A stretch of 64,000 bases of DNA, from the NCBI GenBank assembly GCA_963556255.1, contig OY744607.1:37555722-37619721 (forward strand), given 5' to 3'. Source of the DNA: Allolobophora icterica. Taxonomy: Eukaryota; Annelida; Clitellata; Crassiclitellata; Lumbricidae. Within the stretch, counting starts at the first letter, position 1. Every line of letters begins with the position of its first letter. The position numbers were made by a program, and so were the translations under genes. Shown piece by piece: positions 46,701 to 64,000 of this stretch. The notes beneath the pieces were generated by a model. It had not been told where the DNA came from, ran no database searches, and saw nothing but the letters and a program-made list of their open reading frames with translations.

Positions 46701-47562
46701 AGAGATCGCCCGAGTCGTGGGGAATTTGGAGGCCTGGATGTCCTCAAACCGTCTACGGTTAAACCCGGCAAAGACCCAATATATCTGGTTTGGTACGCGC
46801 CAACAGCTTGCAAAAATTAACCTTGAGGGTCTGGCACTTGAATTTCCCTGGGTTTCCTTTGCCTCCTCAGTACGGGATCTTGGTGTAATTCTGGATCAAG
46901 AGCTCACATTCATGCGACATATTAATTTGCTTTGTCGGGACTCTTATTATCAACTTCGTCAGTTAAGGGTAGTCTCCCGCACTCTGACGCAGGCAGCTGC
47001 TTCTACCCTTGTCCATGCATTTGTGGTTTCCCGTCTGGACTACTGTAGCGCCCTTTACGCTGGCCTCCCAGCTGCCCGCCTTGGGTGTTTGGACCGGGTT
47101 TTGCGTGCAGCCGCACGTCTTATTGGTCGCATCCCCAGATTTGGCCAGGTTTCTCTTTATATGCGGGATGTTCTGCACTGGCTCCCTTTCCCGCTGCGGA
47201 TCGCCTATAGGGTCTCTGCACTGGTTAGGCGTTGTCTAGAGGGACTTGCTCCCCCATACCTGCGGGAGTTGTGTCGCTCTACCTCGGGGGTCTTGCGGAG
47301 ATCTGCTCTTCGCTCGGCTGACCAGGCCGAGCTATTGGTCCCCCGCACGCGGACAGCCATTATGCAGCGACGTTCTTTTTCGGTCGCTGGACCTGCAACC
47401 TGGAATGGCCTTCCTGTTGCACTTCGCCTGGTCCCTATGACTCACTCTACCTTGTTTCTTGCAAACTTAAAAACTACTCTCTTTAGCCGTGGTTGGACTA
47501 GGAGCGCTCCTGAGTAGATAACCTTGAAGGGGCGCTATATAAAAGCTCATTAATAATAATAA
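46690..47562 (+). mobile_element. CR1/L2-like LINE fragment B with 3' end and AAT tail
   Basis: Open from the junction to TAG at 47515-47517. It contains LNPAKTQYIWFGTRQQL, SSVRDLGVILDQELTFMRHI, VVSRLDYCSALYAGLPAARL and a WNGLPVAL end. GGGCGCTATATAAAAGCTCA and (AAT)n follow. The 5' half with the ADD motif is absent. The ORF extends upstream into fragment A, giving an artefactual 343-codon chimera. Confidence 0.82.
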
Positions 47563-47728
47563 TAATAATAATTCCAATCTCGATACGTTCATCGACTACA
47601 GTGTGGACACCTTCAAGACGAGAATCAAGACCCATTACTTTAAAATCGCTCATCCTGACTAGGCATTATGTTGTTCAGCGCCCTTGTAACGGCATGTGTT
47701 GTGTTATGGTGCTGTAGAAATTGTCGCT
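47563..47728 (+). mobile_element. CR1/L2-like LINE fragment C
   Basis: Short remnant reading TVDTFKTRIKTHYFKIAHPD before a stop: the extreme C-terminus and 3' end of another LINE copy, followed directly by the CAT array. Confidence 0.5.
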
Positions 47729-47808
<80 letters not shown>

Positions 47809-47809
47809 A
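47729..47809. repeat. CAT microsatellite
   Basis: Uninterrupted (CAT)n of about 80 bp. Poly-His, poly-Ile and poly-Asp frames here are artefacts. Confidence 0.95.
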
Positions 47810-48462
47810 ATACACTACAAATGTATTATACATGTATATGCTGTGCTGATATGCTTGCAACACTCTAAACACATTTTATAGTCATCTTTAATTCAATTCC
47901 TGATAAAAATTAACATCATAGCGCACAGATAGTTTGGCCAATTTTTAAAGTTGACCAGCTACTTGAAAAGTCATGGCAACTGTAAGCACACTTTACCTTT
48001 CAGCAACTTCAGCATATAAAACAAAATTTAACCAGTAAAAATACATGTTATTTGAAGACAAAACAAAAATATATCAAGACTTTTGGCACTAGTACTGGAA
48101 CTCTGTAAGATTACAATATCTTGAATACAAGCTATTCTGAGATATATAATAAAATCACCCTTGTACTGCTGAATAAAAATACTGATGTTTCTGGAATGTG
48201 AGTATGCAAATACTTTCAGATTGAGACACATGATTGGAGTTATGAGGTCTTAACTGATCTAGTTAAAAAAATGATTTCATCACATCAATCACTCCGCTTG
48301 TATATTTCAAATTTTAATTCAGACTGCGAGTGCAAAATCTGTGTCACAGTTTATAAGGTACAGTACCAGCAATAGTCCAGCATTACAATTAAGTATAGCA
48401 GTTCCTATGCTTGTTCCTCCAAACTAAGGCTCACAAATGTGCTCGGACACTGACTTTTGCTA

Positions 48463-48660
48463 TACCTTGCATCAGGGCAGTGCTGGGCTTCCACGCTACC
48501 AGTGGTTGGTCCATGGTTTGGAAATATGCTGCCAGACTCTCTGCTGTATCAGTTCTTTCCAGATTCAAAACTCATATTTTCCAACTTACCCACTGTCTCT
48601 CCAAGTTCTCGGTTTTTAAACAGGATTACAAGGGTGGAGATTTACTTAGATTTACTTTGA
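48463..48660 (+). mobile_element. Probable CR1/L2-like LINE C-terminal remnant
   Basis: Frames read VVGPWFGNMLPDSL and SRFKTHIFQLT, the GP-WN-LP and SFK-LKTHLF pattern of the element's C-terminus. Confidence 0.45.
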
Positions 48661-49389
48661 AATGAATGATTGATGCTTTGTATATGACGACAGCAATCAG
48701 ATGTCAGTACACAAAAATGTTATATCACTTGTAAATAAAGAGTAATCATAAATTTCTTCCACATCTGAAAAGCAGTCATGGCAACCAACGTTTTACAGGG
48801 ATTTGTCAAAACAAAATCAGTGAGACAAGTATAAGTTTCCATCTATAATAGGATGTATGGAATTTTCCTGCTTTGTGATTGAGCCAAATATTGAAAGGCA
48901 GTGACAGTAAAGTTACTTGCATTATATACAACCATAATCCTGTGTACGTGCTGATGTGTGAGGGTTTTAGTTCTTCCGTTTTTCTGCCTCCTTAGGCAGG
49001 TTCTTATGTCCAATGTCGCCATTCCTGACTTCATTTTCAGTTTAACTCGGGATAGTTAGGGAGGTGGTTTCCCGTTGCCTTCCATTTTAGTTTAGATCAG
49101 ATAAACAAGCTCACAGTTGCAAATCTGTTTAAGCCTTTTTCAATTCTGTGTAGACAAATTAAAAGTTTTTCTAACTTTTCCAGCATTTTGACTTTAAAAT
49201 ACCTGCAAACGTTTTACTGAATTCCCACGATAAACGTGTACACACGGAATGTATAGAAGCCTAAATATGTGAAGAAGCATAAATAAAAACAACAAACGTT
49301 TATGTTTAACTGAAACTATTCCTCAGTTTACGTTTACTGATGATGCCTCATACACACTTAAATATTTTGGAACATTTACACCGTGTTTC

Positions 49390-49391
<2 letters not shown>

Positions 49392-49442
<51 letters not shown>

Positions 49443-49462
49443 CATATGTACATATATATATA
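49392..49462. repeat. TA microsatellite
   Basis: (TA)n with a few CATA or GTACA interruptions. Confidence 0.9.
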
Positions 49463-49707
49463 TTGTATATTTTACCATAGGAATCGATACTGTAGGTTTT
49501 TTCAAATTCTGAATGCTGCAGTCCTTGGTTAAAATTATCAAAAGCATACAACTGGACTTAACTGAAGGAAACAATTGCAGGTAATTAAGAAGTTAAGTCT
49601 TCTATATCTTGTAGGACAAATGGGATAAACCTTTTCTCTCGTCCTAGAAACTATGGTAGGCCTACTGCAGCAAGGAAACAGTTCTTTACAGGACTTGGCC
49701 AGTCGCA

Positions 49708-49879
49708 TAAGCAGTTATATTCGACTCCTGTAAAACTGTTATCATGTGCTTCTACTTAATACATGTATGTAAGGCGCCCTGTGTGGCTGCCGTTTCTACT
49801 ATATGTATGTTCACTGTACAGCGCAGTGCGTTTGCAGGCGTTTAATTAAAGAAAAAGATTATTATTATTATTATTATTA

Positions 49880-49912
<33 letters not shown>
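49708..49912 (+). mobile_element. ATT-tailed SINE, 5'-truncated copy 3
   Basis: Nearly identical to the body of the copies at 27770 and 32405, ending in two blocks of (ATT)n. The head is missing. Confidence 0.75.
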
Positions 49913-49914
<2 letters not shown>

Positions 49915-50303
49915 ATACCATCTGATGCCAGGAACAAATATGTTCCCTAGTGACAGAAAATGTGCCAAAACGACATGCCCATCGCCGTCGTTAATTCCAG
50001 TTATAAAAGGTTCTAAATGGTGCTATATAAATGTCCAGATACATACCTAACGTCAATACGCAGTGTGTCTGCTCATAAGGTCTGAACCGGTTCCATGCCA
50101 CAAAAGCAACACATGCAACACACCGTAACAACACTGAACGTAAAACCTTAACAAATGTTGTCGAATGTGCACTAAGCTGTTGTCAACAGTTGTACATCAT
50201 GTAGAAAGGCACTTTCTTTCTACCGCTGCACACTGTGCAAAGGCAGAGAAATTAGAAGATAATTACTATGATGAAGCTGCAAGATAGTAAGAAATTGCAA
50301 TTT

Positions 50304-62668
<12,365 letters not shown>

Positions 62669-62965
62669 CTGAAATGAAAGATATATTGCTATCAGTATTA
62701 CAGATAAATAAGAGACAGCGCTGTTGCTACCAGACACCATGAAATTTCAAAGCAGTTGTTATTAGCACACAGACACTAATCACAAGGACATTGATCTCAA
62801 CCATAGTTCAGATGAGAACCTGCAGAACTTTCCAAACCAAGTTAAAATATTCCAAGTTTTTATTAATGTGTAGGCATCGATTGATGGTACTTCAAACAGA
62901 TTCACAAGGTAAGCAAAGCTTTAACTAGAGGTTTCATTCATTCATTTGAATGAATGAATGAATGA

Positions 62966-63140
<175 letters not shown>

Positions 63141-63321
63141 ATTAGGGTGGTTCATAGGCAATGGTGAAAAAATAAATTCTTAAAAGTTTCAGCTCTCATC
63201 CCCGCATTATGTTCCAAATAATTAAGAAAAATTTATGACCAAGTTTCAGCTGCTTCTGAATATGTTTAGGGGTGCCTCAACATGATTGTACTTAGAGAAT
63301 AGAAACTCAAAGAAGAGTTTG

Positions 63322-63970
63322 TAACAAAAGTTGGTGAAATGCTTCTAGAAGTCCACTGGGACGGTAAACTTCTTCCACACATGACCCGGAAAGCTAGTCA
63401 ATTGCCTGCCTGTATTGGCATCTGGAGCAGGCATTGATCAGCTGCTTGCAGTTCCATACATACCAAATGGGACCAGAGAAATAACAGCCACTGCAGTATT
63501 CGCAGGTATCGAAGATTGGGGTAACATGTCACGCATCTGTGGCTGGCTTTCGACACCACATCCTTGAACACAGGTCTTAAATCAGGTGCATGCACTCTCT
63601 GCTGGAGGAGAAGTTGGGCAAACGTCTGTTATCGTTTTCCTGTTGGCATCAGATTCATGAGATAATACTGGATAAGACGTGCTCACTGACATTAGCTCCT
63701 TCTTCTGGACCAGATACATGTATACAGATGTTTAAATGTTTCCAGTCCTCCTGGACTGATATTGATCGCGCTGCTTTCCGTGCAGGTTTAGATGATGTTG
63801 AAGTCACGAGAAAGATCGCATCAGGCAAAAGAGCTGAAGTTTTGAACTTTGTTGAACAGCAACTTCGGGAAATTCAGCCACGAGAAGGTTACCAGGAACT
63901 GCTCATTCTTGTCATAATATTTCTGAGAGGCGTCCCTCTGTGTGGAATTCATTTCCATGCTCTTGCTTGA
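63322..63970 (+). pseudogene. Frameshifted copy of a multicopy invertebrate gene, probably transposon-derived
   Basis: Protein similarity runs through at least three frames: EVHWDGKLLPHMTRK, GAGIDQLLAVPYIPNGT, CFDTTS-like FDTTSLNTG, LLEEKLGKRLLSFSCWHQI, then FVEQQLREIQPREGYQELL and LVIIFLRGVP. From memory, this order of motifs (HWDGKLLP, FDTTSxNTG, QPRDDYxELL, IIFLGG) is a family found in many copies in invertebrate genomes. Its biochemical function is not known to me. It breaks near 63417, 63538 and 63600. Position and orientation are independent of the TOCA gene. Confidence 0.6.
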
Positions 63971-64000
63971 CTTCACCGAGCAAAATAGATGGCGCCCTTG

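Larger units (their letters stand above)
44573..50303. other. Intergenic region between two convergent genes
   Basis: No gene is supported here. It holds the 3' flank of the ANKRD26-like gene, a pogo-like MITE, LINE 3' ends at 46457-47660 and 48463-48660, an ATT-tailed SINE at 49708-49912, and CAT and TA microsatellites. The stretches 45730-46450 and 48670-49385 show nothing recognisable. Confidence 0.75.

Noticed and set aside
47668..47881. Poly-His, poly-Ile and poly-Asp frames
   Set aside because: Translation of a CAT microsatellite; also at 57265-57471.

Overview
The window looks like nuclear DNA of an invertebrate animal, most probably a marine bilaterian; a lophotrochozoan is plausible but the sequence does not settle it. 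The signs are many short exons with GT/AG introns of 0.1-4 kb, tRNA-derived SINEs, fragments of CR1/L2-like and RTE-like LINEs, hAT, piggyBac-like and pogo-like DNA elements, and long AT-rich introns full of microsatellites. No prokaryotic gene, CRISPR array, structural RNA gene or origin was seen.

Two protein-coding genes occupy the window, tail to tail. On the + strand, 40-44572 holds the 3' part of an ANKRD26-family gene. I could chain 38 exons whose reading phases all agree, giving 6590 nt of CDS (about 2195 residues) ending at a TGA at 44570-44572. The ankyrin repeats expected at the N terminus must lie left of the window. Exon 5 is a very large exon (about 2.1 kb) carrying a 15-residue coding minisatellite and a Glu/Lys-rich tract. 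Exons 11-38 encode an almost continuous coiled coil and the conserved C-terminal region of the ANKRD26/ANKRD30/POTE group.

On the - strand, 62668 down to 50304 holds most of a single TOCA-family gene (CIP4/FBP17/TOCA-1; F-BAR, HR1, SH3). Twelve phase-consistent exons give 1585 nt (about 527 residues). Only the first exon or exons, encoding the start of the F-BAR domain, are missing to the right. The family links curved PI(4,5)P2 membranes and CDC42 to N-WASP-driven actin assembly. Nothing indicates that the two genes work together.

The 5.7 kb between the two stop codons (44573-50303) contains a pogo-like MITE, a cluster of CR1/L2 LINE 3' ends, a SINE copy and microsatellites. Introns hold three hAT elements with visible target-site duplications, two copies of a 61-63 bp inverted-repeat element, two SINE families, several minisatellites and an oppositely oriented repeat pair around two F-BAR exons. 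The right end (63322-63970) carries a frameshifted copy of a multicopy invertebrate gene that is probably transposon-derived.

No new multi-gene biological system was found. The most unusual observations are the coding minisatellite in exon 5, a 3' splice site that is the last unit of a tandem array, an apparent templated insertion inside a LINE, and a 1.3 kb hAT element with two different subterminal repeat arrays.
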